Below are positions 1-9,029 of a DNA stretch of 64,000 nt, in pieces. Numbering within the stretch: the stretch's first letter is position 1; every line of letters begins with the position of its first letter. The notes beneath the pieces are model-generated. The model did no database searches, had not been told where the DNA came from, and was given only the letters and a program-made list of their open reading frames with translations. Origin of the DNA: Rhizobiaceae bacterium (GTDB lineage: Bacteria; Pseudomonadota; Alphaproteobacteria; Rhizobiales; Rhizobiaceae). The stretch is taken from positions 2,676,501 through 2,740,500 of the forward strand of contig JAMLJC010000001.1 of assembly GCA_023953845.1 (NCBI GenBank). The letters are read 5' to 3'. The position numbers were made by a program, and so were the translations under genes.

Positions 1-68
1 AGCGCCTTGAGCGTTCATGGACGTTCTGTTGGTCGGCAGGTTTGCTGGAGGTCCATAAAGTACCTAAA

Positions 69-113
69 GCATGTCGCCCGAAAGTTAGAACCGGTTTCGG
101 GACAACGACATGC
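69..113. repeat. palindromic intergenic element
   Basis: Outer arms GCATGTCG (69-76) and CGACATGC (106-113) enclose inner arms CCCGAAA (77-83) and TTTCGGG (95-101), giving a two-step hairpin. It resembles the short dispersed palindromic elements common between genes in Mesorhizobium-type genomes. The rest of 1-250 shows no convincing gene. Confidence 0.55.
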
Positions 114-301
114 GAAAAAACAATAACTTAACGCGTATCGCCTGATTCCGGTTCGATGCGACACGCTTTAACGGGCCTCTCCGCGGCAGTACGCCTGTAA
201 TTTCCCGGCCGTGACTTTGACTATAGGGTAATCCCTCGTTTTGTGCTGATATGCCCGTCACGTTTTCCGCTTGCGAGAAGCGCACGAGCTGGAGGCCTCC
301 G

Positions 302-1318
302 ATGAGTATCTTCGAGTCCGACTATTTCTCTCAACCTGAATACAAAGCCCTGGAACTATGTGCCGTGGACGACGGCAGCAATATCGGCATAGGCCGCCGG
401 GACACAGGCAATCACATCAAGCGCATACAGGATGCGCTTCAGGTGATCATGAATGTTGACCTGTCATCGGAATACGGGACGTTCAGGCAAAAGACGGCCG
501 AGGCGGTGCGCGCGTACAAGGAAAGCAAGACGCCGCCCATCCGCCAGCCATGGCAAACGGGGCCTGACGATCCGATCGTCGGCAAGCGCACGATAAAAGC
601 TCTCGACCTCGATATGCTGTCGCGCGAGCGCAATGCCCCGCCGCCGCCGCCGCCCAAACCGGCCAACCCGAAATTCAATCTCCTTCTCTATTTCAGCGGC
701 TTCGTCGATCCGGGCGGCGAAGATATCACCAACGAGACGCCGGGAGACGGATTCTGGATGCTGGCGCCCATGCGGGCGATGACCCTGCAGCCCGTCTCCC
801 GGAACGTTTTTCGGGCATGGCAGGGCTCGCTGATGGTCGACAAGGGAATAGAAGCCGCGGCTGCATTCATACAGGAGGACGTCGATGAGGATCGCGCCGC
901 GAAGGTGATTGTCTACGGTTTCAGCGCGGGTGGCTCCAATGCGCTGGATCTTGGCCGCAAGCTGGAACAACTCAACGAGGGCAGAAAGGGAAGCAAGCCC
1001 CTGCTGAAGATCGATCTCCTGGTGACGGTGGATGCGGCGGAACGTACCGATCGTCCGCGAAAGATCGATCGCAGAGTGGCGGGCTCGATCGTCAAAAACG
1101 TCAATTACTTTCAAAAGAGAGGCGCGCCATCCGGCGGTGCTCGGGGCGACCTGCACATTCCCGTGCCATCAACAACAAGCGATCGCACGCCCCAGGTCGT
1201 GAACATCGACAAAAGCAAGGAGGTGGATTTCTTCGACAGACATTCCCAACACGGCCAGATCGAGAAGGTGACCGTGCCCAACGCGACTGCTGATATGCTT
1301 GCCGAGTTGGCCGAGTAG
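302..1318 (+). CDS. peptidoglycan-binding-like / alpha-beta hydrolase-like protein
   Basis: A 338-residue protein with no signal peptide seen. Residues about 33-110 look like a peptidoglycan-binding repeat (a helical IQDALQ...AVRAYK pattern). A run of six prolines then acts as a hinge. The C-terminal part contains VIVYGFSAGGSNAL, a GxSxG nucleophile elbow of the alpha/beta hydrolase type, so an esterase or lipase-like activity is possible. The ATG at 302 is chosen over the ATG at 251 because GGAGG lies at 291-295. The gene stands alone, upstream of a tRNA on the other strand. Target and location are unknown; the pairing of wall-binding and hydrolase modules is seen in some secreted effectors, but no secretion genes are near. 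Confidence 0.7.
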   Translation: MSIFESDYFSQPEYKALELCAVDDGSNIGIGRRDTGNHIKRIQDALQVIMNVDLSSEYGTFRQKTAEAVRAYKESKTPPIRQPWQTGPDDPIVGKRTIKALDLDMLSRERNAPPPPPPKPANPKFNLLLYFSGFVDPGGEDITNETPGDGFWMLAPMRAMTLQPVSRNVFRAWQGSLMVDKGIEAAAAFIQEDVDEDRAAKVIVYGFSAGGSNALDLGRKLEQLNEGRKGSKPLLKIDLLVTVDAAERTDRPRKIDRRVAGSIVKNVNYFQKRGAPSGGARGDLHIPVPSTTSDRTPQVVNIDKSKEVDFFDRHSQHGQIEKVTVPNATADMLAELAE

Positions 1319-1400
1319 GGCCATCTCACGACTGGATCAATGCCCGTTGGGTGATTCAGGCAGCGAGTAGCTCATGGCCCTGATTTTTCCGAAAGAAAAC

Positions 1401-1476
1401 TGGTGCCGCTTGCGTGACTCGAACACGCGACCCCATCATTACGAATGATGTGCTCTACCAACTGAGCTAAAGCGGC
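1401..1476 (-). tRNA. tRNA-Thr (anticodon CGT)
   Basis: Read on the minus strand the sequence folds as a cloverleaf. The acceptor stem is GCCGCTT paired with AAGCGGC. The D-arm is GCTC/GAGC, the anticodon stem is CATCA/TGATG around loop TTCGTAA, and the T-arm is GCGTG/CACGC with TTCGAGT. The anticodon CGT reads ACG threonine codons. The discriminator base is A and the 3' CCA is encoded in the DNA. No truncated tRNA copy is visible elsewhere in the window, so it is not evidently an attachment site. Confidence 0.95.
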
Positions 1477-1639
1477 AGCCTTCCGCCGGTTGCCCGGCGG
1501 TGCATGTGAGCGCCTGATAGCCGCATTGCGGTTCAAGATCAAGTCGCCGCCATGCATTCTCGATCGGCGCGCTTTCGACCCTTGCGCGCATCGGAGAATA
1601 GGCTAGATTTTCGCCCAAAGCGCTTTGGAGATGCCGGAT

Positions 1640-2422
1640 ATGGCGATCAGGACAGTCGTTTGGGGCGAGAACGTCCATGAACAGATGGATGAAAGCGTGC
1701 GGGCGCTGTATCCGGAAGGCATGCACGCGACCATAGCCGCGGCGTTGCGGGAGGATCCCGGTCTGCAGGTTTCCACCGCGACGCTGCAGGAGCCGGAGCA
1801 CGGCCTTTCGGAGGCGCGCCTGGCTGAAACCGACGTGCTGACATGGTGGGGCCACAGGGCCCATCAGGAGGTCGGCGACGAGGTCGTGGAGCGCGTCCAG
1901 CGCCGTGTATGGGAAGGCATGGGACTGATCGTCCTGCATTCGGGCCACTATTCGAAAATCTTCCGCCGGCTGATGGGCACGCCCTGCTCGCTGAAATGGC
2001 GCGAGGCCGGCGAGCGCGAAAGACTGTGGGTGGTGAACCGTGGCCATCCCATCGCGGCGGGCCTTGGCGAATATGTCGAGATCGAGAACACGGAAATGTA
2101 CGGCGAGCCGTTCGCGGTGCCGGAACCCATGGAGACCGTCTTCATCTCCTGGTACGAGGGCGGCGAGGTGTTCCGCTCCGGCCTGACCTTCCAGCGCGGC
2201 GCGGGCCGGATCTTCTATTTCTCGCCCGGTCACGAGACCTATCCGATCTATCACAACAGGGATGTACAGCGGGTACTCCGCAATGCCGTGAACTGGGCGC
2301 ACAATCCAACGCCGCGCTGGACGTCCATAACCAGCGCACCGAACGTGCCGATCGAGAAGGCGCGGGAAAAGCTGGTCGAAAAGGGTGCTCGGCTGGAGTC
2401 CCACGGCGAGGGTTCCCGCTGA
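1640..2422 (+). CDS. ThuA-like domain protein
   Basis: About 260 residues with the ThuA / trehalose-utilisation fold, a class I glutamine amidotransferase-like domain. Family-typical blocks are an N-terminal VVWGENVHEQ strand-turn, DVLTWWGHRAH in the first third, GLIVLHSGHYSKIF near the middle, and FYFSPGHETYPIYH near the end. ThuA proteins of rhizobia take part in trehalose and disaccharide use, but the biochemical reaction of this subfamily is not settled. The ATG at 1640 is preferred because a GGAG lies at 1627-1630 at good spacing; an ATG at 1631 in the same frame is too close to it. The next gene starts 2 bases after the stop, so the two form an operon. Confidence 0.85.
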   Translation: MAIRTVVWGENVHEQMDESVRALYPEGMHATIAAALREDPGLQVSTATLQEPEHGLSEARLAETDVLTWWGHRAHQEVGDEVVERVQRRVWEGMGLIVLHSGHYSKIFRRLMGTPCSLKWREAGERERLWVVNRGHPIAAGLGEYVEIENTEMYGEPFAVPEPMETVFISWYEGGEVFRSGLTFQRGAGRIFYFSPGHETYPIYHNRDVQRVLRNAVNWAHNPTPRWTSITSAPNVPIEKAREKLVEKGARLESHGEGSR

Positions 2423-2424
2423 TC

Positions 2425-3498
2425 ATGCCGCGCATCCTGCTTCTGGGAACCGGCGGCATCGCCGGCCAGCATGTCGAGGAATTCGGGGCGGCGCCGGAAT
2501 GCCGCATCGTCGCCTGCGTCGATGCCGTTCCCGGCCGCGCGTCGGCCTTTGCGGCGCTGCACGGCATCGAGCGGTCGTTCGAGAGCCTGGACGAGGCTTT
2601 GGCCGCCGGCGGCTTCGATGCGGCGATCAACGCAACGCCGGATGGAGCGCACAAGGCGACCACGCTCCGGCTGGTCGCCGCCGGCAAGCACGTCTTCTGC
2701 GAGAAGCCGCTGGCGCCGAACCATGCCGACGCGCTTGAGATGACGGAGGCGGCCGAGGCCGCCGGTCTTATCAACATGGTCAATCTCACCTATCGCAATT
2801 CGCCGGCGCTCCAGCAGGCGCGGTCGATGGTGCAGGCCGGCGAGATCGGGTCGCTGCGCCATGTCGAGGCAGGCTACCGCCAGAGCTGGCTCGTCGCGAA
2901 GTCGTGGGGCGACTGGCGGGTCGAGGAAAAATGGCTGTGGCGGCTGTCGAGCGAGCACGGCTCGACCGGCGTGCTCGGCGATGTCGGCATCCATATTCTC
3001 GACTTCGCCACCTATGGCGCCGCCGACGAGGTGGCGAGCCTGCAGGCGGATCTGGTCACCTTTCCCAAGGCAGCCGGCAATCGCATCGGCGATTACACGC
3101 TGGACGCAAACGACAGCGTCGCCATGCTGGCGCGCTTCGGGGGCGGGGCGCTGGCCACGATCGTCGCGACCCGCTACGCCACCGGCAATCTCAACGAACT
3201 GACGCTCATGCTGCATGGAACTAAAGGCGCGCTGCGCGTCGAGACGGACGGCAAGCGTTCCCATCTTGCGGCCTGTCTCGGCGCCGCCGTCGACAAAGCG
3301 GTGTGGAGCGCGCTGCCGCTGGAACCGGTCAGACGCAATGCCCGGCGCTTCGTCGACGCCGTGCTGTCCGGCGAGAACGGGGACCCTTCGTTCCGACGGG
3401 CGGCTGACATGCAGCGCCTGATCGATGCGGCGTTCCAGAGCGACCGGGTCGGCCGACGGGTGGAAACGGCTGTGCCGGAGGCCCGAATCGCGCCATAG
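2425..3498 (+). CDS. Gfo/Idh/MocA family oxidoreductase
   Basis: A 357-residue NAD(P)-dependent dehydrogenase. The N-terminal Rossmann fold shows ILLLGTGGIAGQH, and the family lysine lies in the motif CEKPLAPN. The C-terminal half has the GDVGIHILDFATYG segment typical of the substrate-binding domain, with the HIL histidine. Members oxidise sugars, inositols or related polyols. The gene is two bases behind the ThuA gene, an arrangement common in rhizobial sugar loci, so the pair probably works on one carbohydrate. The substrate cannot be told from sequence. Confidence 0.88.
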   Translation: MPRILLLGTGGIAGQHVEEFGAAPECRIVACVDAVPGRASAFAALHGIERSFESLDEALAAGGFDAAINATPDGAHKATTLRLVAAGKHVFCEKPLAPNHADALEMTEAAEAAGLINMVNLTYRNSPALQQARSMVQAGEIGSLRHVEAGYRQSWLVAKSWGDWRVEEKWLWRLSSEHGSTGVLGDVGIHILDFATYGAADEVASLQADLVTFPKAAGNRIGDYTLDANDSVAMLARFGGGALATIVATRYATGNLNELTLMLHGTKGALRVETDGKRSHLAACLGAAVDKAVWSALPLEPVRRNARRFVDAVLSGENGDPSFRRAADMQRLIDAAFQSDRVGRRVETAVPEARIAP

Positions 3499-3546
3499 GC
3501 TGATGACGCCGCGCTGCCGGACTCGCGAGATCCGTCATGGAGCCGA

Positions 3547-4995
3547 TTGATCGCGACCCCGGCTGCGGCTAACCATCGTCCGGAGAGCCTGGCGGAGAAG
3601 CCTGCATTGGACCCGATCGAGAAAGCGATCCGCACCGCCCTCGAAAAGGGCGATGTCGAGAATCCGGAGTTCCGCTCGCGCGTCTACCGTTCGGTGGAGG
3701 CGGCGCTGGACCGCGTCATTCAGGGCAATCCCCAGATGACCGTGGAGAAGGCGATCGCCCGGCGCAGGCAACTCCAGCAGAAGATCGCCGAGATCGAGAC
3801 GGAATTCGTGCCGGCGAGGTCGGCCGACAGCGCTTCCGACGACGATCTCGACGCGGCGCTTCTCGACATACTGGAACATGCGCCGGGGGAGACGCGCATG
3901 GATGCCGGGCGTTCGGCCCCGCCCCCTCCGGATTTCCCGGCGGCGCCCGCCGGTGAAGCGCCTCTGGTGGAACTGGCCGGGCGGCGCGAGCCGGGCTTTT
4001 CCGACCCGGCTTTCAACCACGAAACGGGAACGGGCCGGCCGGAGCCCACACTGACCGGCGACGGCCGCTTCAGCGCCGCGGCGCGGCGTGCCGCCGGCGA
4101 GGTGCCCGCCGTCGAACTTGGCATGCCCTCCGCTGGCGCGGGCCATGCCGGCCGGGTCGCCGACGTGCCGGAGCCCGTTGCACCGTCGGTGGATATTGGT
4201 GTCATTCCCTCGGTGTCGGGCCGCATGGAGCCTGATCTCGATTTTCCCGCGACCATGCCGCCGCCGCTCGACGAGCCGGATATTTCCGCGCCCGTGCCGC
4301 CTGCGCCGCTGGAGGTCGCCGCTGCCGACCGCCGCGCACGCAAACGCGAGCGCCGGCGCCCGTTCGCTGCGGTCTTCTTCGGCCTGACGCTTGTCGCTCT
4401 GGCTGTCGTCGGGCTGCTGTTCGCCGTCCAGACCGGGTTGCTGAAGTCTCCGGCGGAACGCGACACCTCCGTGCCGAACCCGCCGCCGCAACTCGGCAGC
4501 GAGGATTTCGATCCGGGTTCGGCCGGCCCGCCGGCACTGGGCGACCAGCCGGCGTCTCAGCAGGACTGGATCGACGTCTTCGTTCCCGCCGACCCTTCGA
4601 CCGCCAACGCGCCGGGTGGCACGACCGCCAAGGCCATGCAGGACGACAGCGGCGCGTTCCTGCGCATCCGTTCCGGCTCGGGCGATGCTGCCGTGAGCTT
4701 CGACGTGGGGCAGGGCGTCCTGGAGCAGCTTGCCGGCAAAAAGGCCGTGTTCAACATCACCGCCCGCGGCGAGGACGGCCAGCAGACGGAGATGTCGATC
4801 GAGTGCAATTTCGGCGATCTCGGCGATTGCGGCCGCAAGCGCTACGAGGTCGGCTACGAGAAGGGCGACTTCCTGTTCGAGATCACTTTCCCGGACAAGC
4901 AGCCGGGCTCCAGCGGCACCATCGCCATCAACTCGGATTTCTCCGGACAGGGCCGCTCGATCGATATTTACGGGATCAGGGTCGCGGCGCAGTAG
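3547..4995 (+). CDS. single-pass membrane protein, uncharacterised
   Basis: About 482 residues, not recognised as a named family. The N-terminal 90 residues are helical with a coiled-coil-like RRRQLQQKIAEIETEF stretch. Residues about 100-260 are low-complexity, rich in proline and alanine. An RRARKRERRR basic patch precedes a membrane segment at about residues 274-298. The outside part ends in a beta-rich domain with two cysteines (ECNFGDLGDCG) that could form a disulphide and resembles a carbohydrate-binding fold. The start is uncertain: TTG at 3547 or TTG at 3607, the latter with a GGAG-like site upstream. It ends 7 bases before the convergent ligase gene. Confidence 0.65.
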   Translation: MIATPAAANHRPESLAEKPALDPIEKAIRTALEKGDVENPEFRSRVYRSVEAALDRVIQGNPQMTVEKAIARRRQLQQKIAEIETEFVPARSADSASDDDLDAALLDILEHAPGETRMDAGRSAPPPPDFPAAPAGEAPLVELAGRREPGFSDPAFNHETGTGRPEPTLTGDGRFSAAARRAAGEVPAVELGMPSAGAGHAGRVADVPEPVAPSVDIGVIPSVSGRMEPDLDFPATMPPPLDEPDISAPVPPAPLEVAAADRRARKRERRRPFAAVFFGLTLVALAVVGLLFAVQTGLLKSPAERDTSVPNPPPQLGSEDFDPGSAGPPALGDQPASQQDWIDVFVPADPSTANAPGGTTAKAMQDDSGAFLRIRSGSGDAAVSFDVGQGVLEQLAGKKAVFNITARGEDGQQTEMSIECNFGDLGDCGRKRYEVGYEKGDFLFEITFPDKQPGSSGTIAINSDFSGQGRSIDIYGIRVAAQ

Positions 4996-5002
4996 CAGGC
5001 TC

Positions 5003-6604
5003 TCAGTCGAGCAGTGCCTGCAGCGTCTCGATGCGGTCGGCTTCGGCGGCGGGTTTGTCCCAGCGCAGGCGTGAAATGCGGGGGAAGCGCATGGCGACGC
5101 CCGACTTGTGGCGTGTCGAGCGATTAAGACCCTCGAAGGCGATTTCCAGCACGAGGCCCTGCTTGCGGTCCGCGCGCACCGAGCGCACGGGGCCGAAGCG
5201 CTCCAGCGTGTTGTCGCGGATGTATTTGTCGAGCTGCTTCAACTCCTCGTCGGTGAAGCCGAAATAGGCTTTCCCGACCGGCACCAGCTCCTCCTCGCCC
5301 TCGGGACCGGTCCAGACGCCGAACGTATAGTCGGAATAGAAGCTTGAACGCTTGCCATGGCCGCGCTGGGCGTACATCAGCACGGCGTCGACCGTGTGGG
5401 GATCGCGCTTCCACTTGAACCACGGCCCTTTCGGCCGGCCGGCGAGGTAAGGCGAATCCCAGCGCTTCAGCATCACGCCTTCGATGATGGGATGCGGCGG
5501 CTCGCCGCGCAGGCGCTCCAGCGCTTCCCAGTCGGAAAACGCCACCAGCGGCGAAAGATCGAAGCGGCTCGGCGGGAGCGTCGCGACGAATGCCTCCAGC
5601 CGGTTGCGCCGTTCGCGGAAGGGCAGGGCGCGCAGATCCTCTTCGCCGTTGCGGAGGATGTCGTAGCAGCGGATGAAGGCCGGATAGTGCTCCCGCATCT
5701 TCGGCGACACCGTCTTGCGGTTCAGTCGCTGCTGCAGGTCCGAGAAGGTGCCGGTCGCCGTCTGCGGATCGCCGACCAACAGTTCGCCGTCGAGCGCGCC
5801 GTCGAAATGCATGGCCTCGACGAGATCGGGAAACGCGCCCGAAATATCGTCGCCGGTGCGCGAATAGAGACGGCGTATGCCGCCCTCGCACACCGCCTGC
5901 ACGCGGATGCCGTCCCATTTCCATTCGGTGGCGTAGTCGGACGGGTCGAGCTTTTCGAGGTCCCGGTTCTCCACCGGATGCGAGAGCATGACCGGCGTGA
6001 ACAGCGCCTTCGCCGCCTTCTCCGGCTTGGGCGCATTGCCTTCGAGCCACGCGAACAGGGAGGCGTAGGGCGGCGTCAGCCCGTGCCACAGTTCCTCGAT
6101 CTCGGCGACATCGACCTTGCCGAGGTCGGCGACCGCCTGCTTGGCGAGGCGCGCGGAAACGCCGATGCGCAGGCCGCCCGTCACCAGCTTGATGATGGCG
6201 AAGCGGGCCGAGATGCCGGCGCTGTCGAGGAGCTTTGAGAGCACTGAAGGGCCGTCCGACCGGCTGGCGTTCTGCAATCTTTCGACGACTTCCGAGAGCG
6301 TCGGCTCCCGGTTGGCGCGCAGGCCATGCTCGGGCTCCGGCCAGACAAGCGAGACGGTCTCGGCGAGATCGCCGACATAGTCGTAGGAGTAGCCGAACAG
6401 CACCGGGTCCATGCGTTCGACCACCAGCATGCGCAGCATGGCCGGCTTCACCGAGGCGATGTCGAGGTCGCCGGTGATGGCCGCCAGCGCCAGCCCGCGA
6501 TCCGGATCCGGCGTCTCGCGGAAATAATCGGTGAGCAGCGTCAGCTTGCCGTTGCGCGACGGCGTCAGCACGAGGCGGTCAAGGAGTTCGGCGAAGCGGT
6601 TCAT
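5003..6604 (-). CDS. cluster-associated ATP-dependent DNA ligase
   Basis: A 533-residue ATP-dependent DNA ligase. The N-terminal domain precedes the adenylation motif EWKWDGIR at roughly residues 225-230, where the lysine forms the AMP adduct (KxDG). Downstream come the nucleotidyltransferase motifs, ending with EGVMLKRWDSPY and FKWKRDPHTVD (motifs IV and V). A C-terminal OB-fold follows. It lacks the polymerase and nuclease modules of LigD. Its neighbours are the exonuclease, Lhr-like helicase and PdeM phosphoesterase that define the known ligase-associated DNA damage response cluster (TIGR04120-04123), so a repair role is likely. Confidence 0.92.
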   Translation of the reverse strand: MNRFAELLDRLVLTPSRNGKLTLLTDYFRETPDPDRGLALAAITGDLDIASVKPAMLRMLVVERMDPVLFGYSYDYVGDLAETVSLVWPEPEHGLRANREPTLSEVVERLQNASRSDGPSVLSKLLDSAGISARFAIIKLVTGGLRIGVSARLAKQAVADLGKVDVAEIEELWHGLTPPYASLFAWLEGNAPKPEKAAKALFTPVMLSHPVENRDLEKLDPSDYATEWKWDGIRVQAVCEGGIRRLYSRTGDDISGAFPDLVEAMHFDGALDGELLVGDPQTATGTFSDLQQRLNRKTVSPKMREHYPAFIRCYDILRNGEEDLRALPFRERRNRLEAFVATLPPSRFDLSPLVAFSDWEALERLRGEPPHPIIEGVMLKRWDSPYLAGRPKGPWFKWKRDPHTVDAVLMYAQRGHGKRSSFYSDYTFGVWTGPEGEEELVPVGKAYFGFTDEELKQLDKYIRDNTLERFGPVRSVRADRKQGLVLEIAFEGLNRSTRHKSGVAMRFPRISRLRWDKPAAEADRIETLQALLD

Positions 6605-6613
6605 GGGGTGGTC

Positions 6614-6765
6614 TCTCCCCCTTGCGGGGAGGGTGGCTCGCGAAGCGAGCCGGGTGGGGTAGTTGCCGCAATGCGCGGCGCTGTTGCGTCGACAGGAAAG
6701 GAAAGGGCGTGCCGGCGGAGGTTACCCCACCCGGCCCTTCGGGCCACCCTCCCCGCAAGGGGGAG
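6614..6765. repeat. GC-rich inverted repeat between repair genes
   Basis: The left arm (6614-6661) contains CTCCCCCTTGCGGGGAGGG, and the right arm (6723-6765) is its near reverse complement. Each arm carries its own small nested hairpin, GCTCGC-GAAGC on the left and GGCCC-TTC-GGGCC on the right. About 60 bases of non-repeat DNA lie between the arms. It separates the ligase start from the exonuclease stop and could act as an mRNA stem or a mobile palindromic unit. Confidence 0.75.
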
Positions 6766-6788
6766 GGATCGCAGCGTGCCCTTCACCA

Positions 6789-7799
6789 TCAATCCCCCTC
6801 GTCCTCGTAGCCGACGAGATGCAGCGCCTGGGCGGCGATGCCGTTCAGCTCGCACCAGCGCACCAGCGCTTCCTCGCGGCCATGCGTGACCCAGACCTCG
6901 GAGGCGCCGGTCTCCTCGATCGTCTCGATCAGCTCGTCCCAGTCGGAATGGTCGGAGATGATGAGCGGCAGCTCGACGCCGCGCTGCCTGGCGCGCTGGC
7001 GGATGCGCATCCAGCCGGAGGCGAAGCTCGATACGGGGTCGGGGAAGCGCCGCGCCCAGCGGTCGGCGAAGGCCGAGGGCGGGCCGATGACGATCGCGCC
7101 GGCGAACTGATCCTTCGCGCCGCCCTCGATCGTCGCGGGCGCGAGTGGTCCGAGCCGGACGCCCTGGCTCTCGAAATAGTCCGACAGTTTCGCCAGCGCG
7201 CCGTGGATATAGATCGGCCGGTCGTAACCGGCGTCGCGCAAAAGGCGGATGACGCGCTGCGCCTTGCCGAGCGCATAGGCGCCGACGAGATGCGTGCGCT
7301 CGGGAAACTGCTCGACGGACTTGAGCAGCCGGCCGATCTCCTCCGAGGCCGGCGGGTGGCGGAACACCGGCAGGCCGAAGGTCGCCTCGGTGATGAAGAC
7401 GTCGCAGGGGATCGTCACGAAGGGCGCGCAGGTAGGGTCGGCGCGGCGCTTGTAGTCTCCCGATGCGACGATGCGCATGCCGCCATGCTCGACCAGGATC
7501 TGCGCCGAGCCGAGCACATGGCCCGCGGGTTGGAAGGTGACAGTGACGCCGTTGATGGTGATCGGCTCGGCGATCGCCGCCGCCTGCGTCTGGCCGGCAA
7601 AATTCTCGCCGTAGCGCAGCGCCATGATGTCGAGCGTCTGGCGCGTGGCGAGCACATGGGCGTGTCCGGAGCGGGCATGGTCGGAATGGCCGTGGGTGAC
7701 CAGCGCGCGGTCGACCGCCCGCACCGGGTCGATGAAGAAATCGCCCGGGGGGCAATAGAGGCCCTCCGGCCGTGGCTGTAGCAGGTCGCGTGCGCGCAT
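6789..7799 (-). CDS. ligase-associated MBL-fold DNA exonuclease
   Basis: A 336-residue metallo-beta-lactamase-fold nuclease of the TIGR04122 type. The metal motif HGHSDH is at residues 36-41, followed by PAGHVLGS and ASGDYKRR, then the beta-CASP-like region ending in SDHSDWDEL and VTHGREEAL. Such proteins are related to SNM1/CPSF-type nucleases and are predicted to trim DNA ends. The ATG at 7799 is chosen because homology begins at once there (MRARDLLQPRPEG) and the longer upstream frame reads as noncoding. It is on the same strand as the ligase, 184 bases upstream of it. Confidence 0.9.
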   Translation of the reverse strand: MRARDLLQPRPEGLYCPPGDFFIDPVRAVDRALVTHGHSDHARSGHAHVLATRQTLDIMALRYGENFAGQTQAAAIAEPITINGVTVTFQPAGHVLGSAQILVEHGGMRIVASGDYKRRADPTCAPFVTIPCDVFITEATFGLPVFRHPPASEEIGRLLKSVEQFPERTHLVGAYALGKAQRVIRLLRDAGYDRPIYIHGALAKLSDYFESQGVRLGPLAPATIEGGAKDQFAGAIVIGPPSAFADRWARRFPDPVSSFASGWMRIRQRARQRGVELPLIISDHSDWDELIETIEETGASEVWVTHGREEALVRWCELNGIAAQALHLVGYEDEGD

Positions 7800-7941
7800 C
7801 GCCTGAAGATAGGCGCTTCGCGGCGATCTGGAAGCCTGCCGGAGGCGGCAACTGACAGTTTCGCACGGTGGCCTCTTGCGCGATGGGCGCTCGGTGAAAT
7901 ATCGCTTCGACCAATCCCATCTTTCGCGCCCGCGTGGTCCC

Positions 7942-8847
7942 ATGAAGCCGCTGCAAACCTCATCCGGCGACGTGCTTGCCGACCGCCGCGCCGATTATGC
8001 CGAAATGCTGTTCGCTTCCGGCGACCATGCGGCGGCGGCGGAACTGATGCTCGGCGCGCTGGAACTGGCGCCCGACTGGTCGTTCGGCTGGTTCCGCCTC
8101 GGCGAGTTCCACGAGGCCGCCGGGGCGGCGGAGGCGGCGAAGGAAGCGTGGCGCATGGCGCAAAAGCTCGATCCGGCCGACCGGGTCGGGGCCGCGCTGA
8201 AACTGCGGCTTGCCGGCGAGGCGGTGGAAGCATCCCCGAGCGGTTTCGCCGAAACCCTGTTCGACCAGTATGCCAGGACGTTCGACGAGTCGCTTGTGGG
8301 AAAGCTCGGCTACCGGGTGCCGGAACTGCTGTTCGCGGCGATCCGCGATGTGCATCGGCAGGATTTCGCGCTTGCGCTCGATCTTGGCTGCGGCACCGGC
8401 CTGATGGGCGAGCGGCTGCGGCCTGTCGCCGCGCGGCTGGAAGGCTATGACATCTCGGCCGAAATGCTGCGCAAGGCGGATGCCAAGAAGGTCTATGACC
8501 GGCTCGAAAAGGCCGACCTGCTCACCATGAATTATTCCGGTCCGCCGGCCGATCTGGTCGTCGCGGCGGATGTGTTCATGTATCTTGGCGCGCTCGATTC
8601 CGTGGTGGCGCTGGCGCGCTCGATGCTGCGGCCGACGGGGCTTTTCGCCTTCTCGGTCGAGAGGCACGAGAGCGACGAGGATTTCGTGCTGCGCGCGTCC
8701 CGCAGGTTCGCGCATTCGGAAGACTATGTGCTGGACGTGCTTGGCTGGGCGAAGTTCGAGCCTGTTTCGCTCCGCACCGAGATCATCCGCCACGATCGCG
8801 GCGAGGGACTGGAGGGGCTGATCGTCGTGGCGCGGGTCGGCGGGTGA
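7942..8847 (+). CDS. TPR-containing class I SAM methyltransferase
   Basis: A 301-residue protein. Residues 1 to about 80 hold two helical TPR-like units (AAELMLGALELAPDW, AAKEAWRMAQKLDP). The rest is a Rossmann methyltransferase with motif I LDLGCGTGLMG near residue 143 and the post-I acidic GYDIS. The ATG at 7942 is preferred, since the longer frame from 7876 overlaps the divergent exonuclease leader. The substrate is unknown. The gene sits between members of the ligase-associated repair cluster but is not one of its four defined families. The close divergent spacing to the exonuclease (142 bases) suggests a shared promoter region. Confidence 0.85.
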   Translation: MKPLQTSSGDVLADRRADYAEMLFASGDHAAAAELMLGALELAPDWSFGWFRLGEFHEAAGAAEAAKEAWRMAQKLDPADRVGAALKLRLAGEAVEASPSGFAETLFDQYARTFDESLVGKLGYRVPELLFAAIRDVHRQDFALALDLGCGTGLMGERLRPVAARLEGYDISAEMLRKADAKKVYDRLEKADLLTMNYSGPPADLVVAADVFMYLGALDSVVALARSMLRPTGLFAFSVERHESDEDFVLRASRRFAHSEDYVLDVLGWAKFEPVSLRTEIIRHDRGEGLEGLIVVARVGG

Positions 8848-8859
8848 CAAGATTGTTTG

Positions 8860-8963
8860 CATACCCCCACCCCTAACCTCTCCCCACAAGGGGGAGGGGA
8901 ATCCGGAAGCGCCGACGCCAAGTCCCCTCCCCCTTGTGGGGAGGGGTTAGGGGTGGGGGTATG
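8860..8963. repeat. long near-perfect inverted repeat
   Basis: Two 41-base arms, 8860-8900 and 8923-8963, are reverse complements with one mismatch. They carry CCCCCACCCCTAACC and its complement, with a 22-base spacer. The transcript would form a very stable stem between the methyltransferase and helicase genes. It is a palindromic intergenic unit of the type dispersed in Mesorhizobium-like genomes, and shares the CCCCTTG/CAAGGGG core with the repeat at 6614-6765. Confidence 0.9.
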
Positions 8964-9029
8964 GACCGCTGATCCGAACGCATCAAACTCCCCCTTCCCG
9001 CCAGGCATGTTCTGCTTTAGTTCTATGGC

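Noticed and set aside
1843..2424. Long N-terminal extension of the oxidoreductase frame
   Set aside because: It overlaps the ThuA gene in another frame, reads as Arg/Gly-rich shadow, and the Rossmann motif begins only at 2425.
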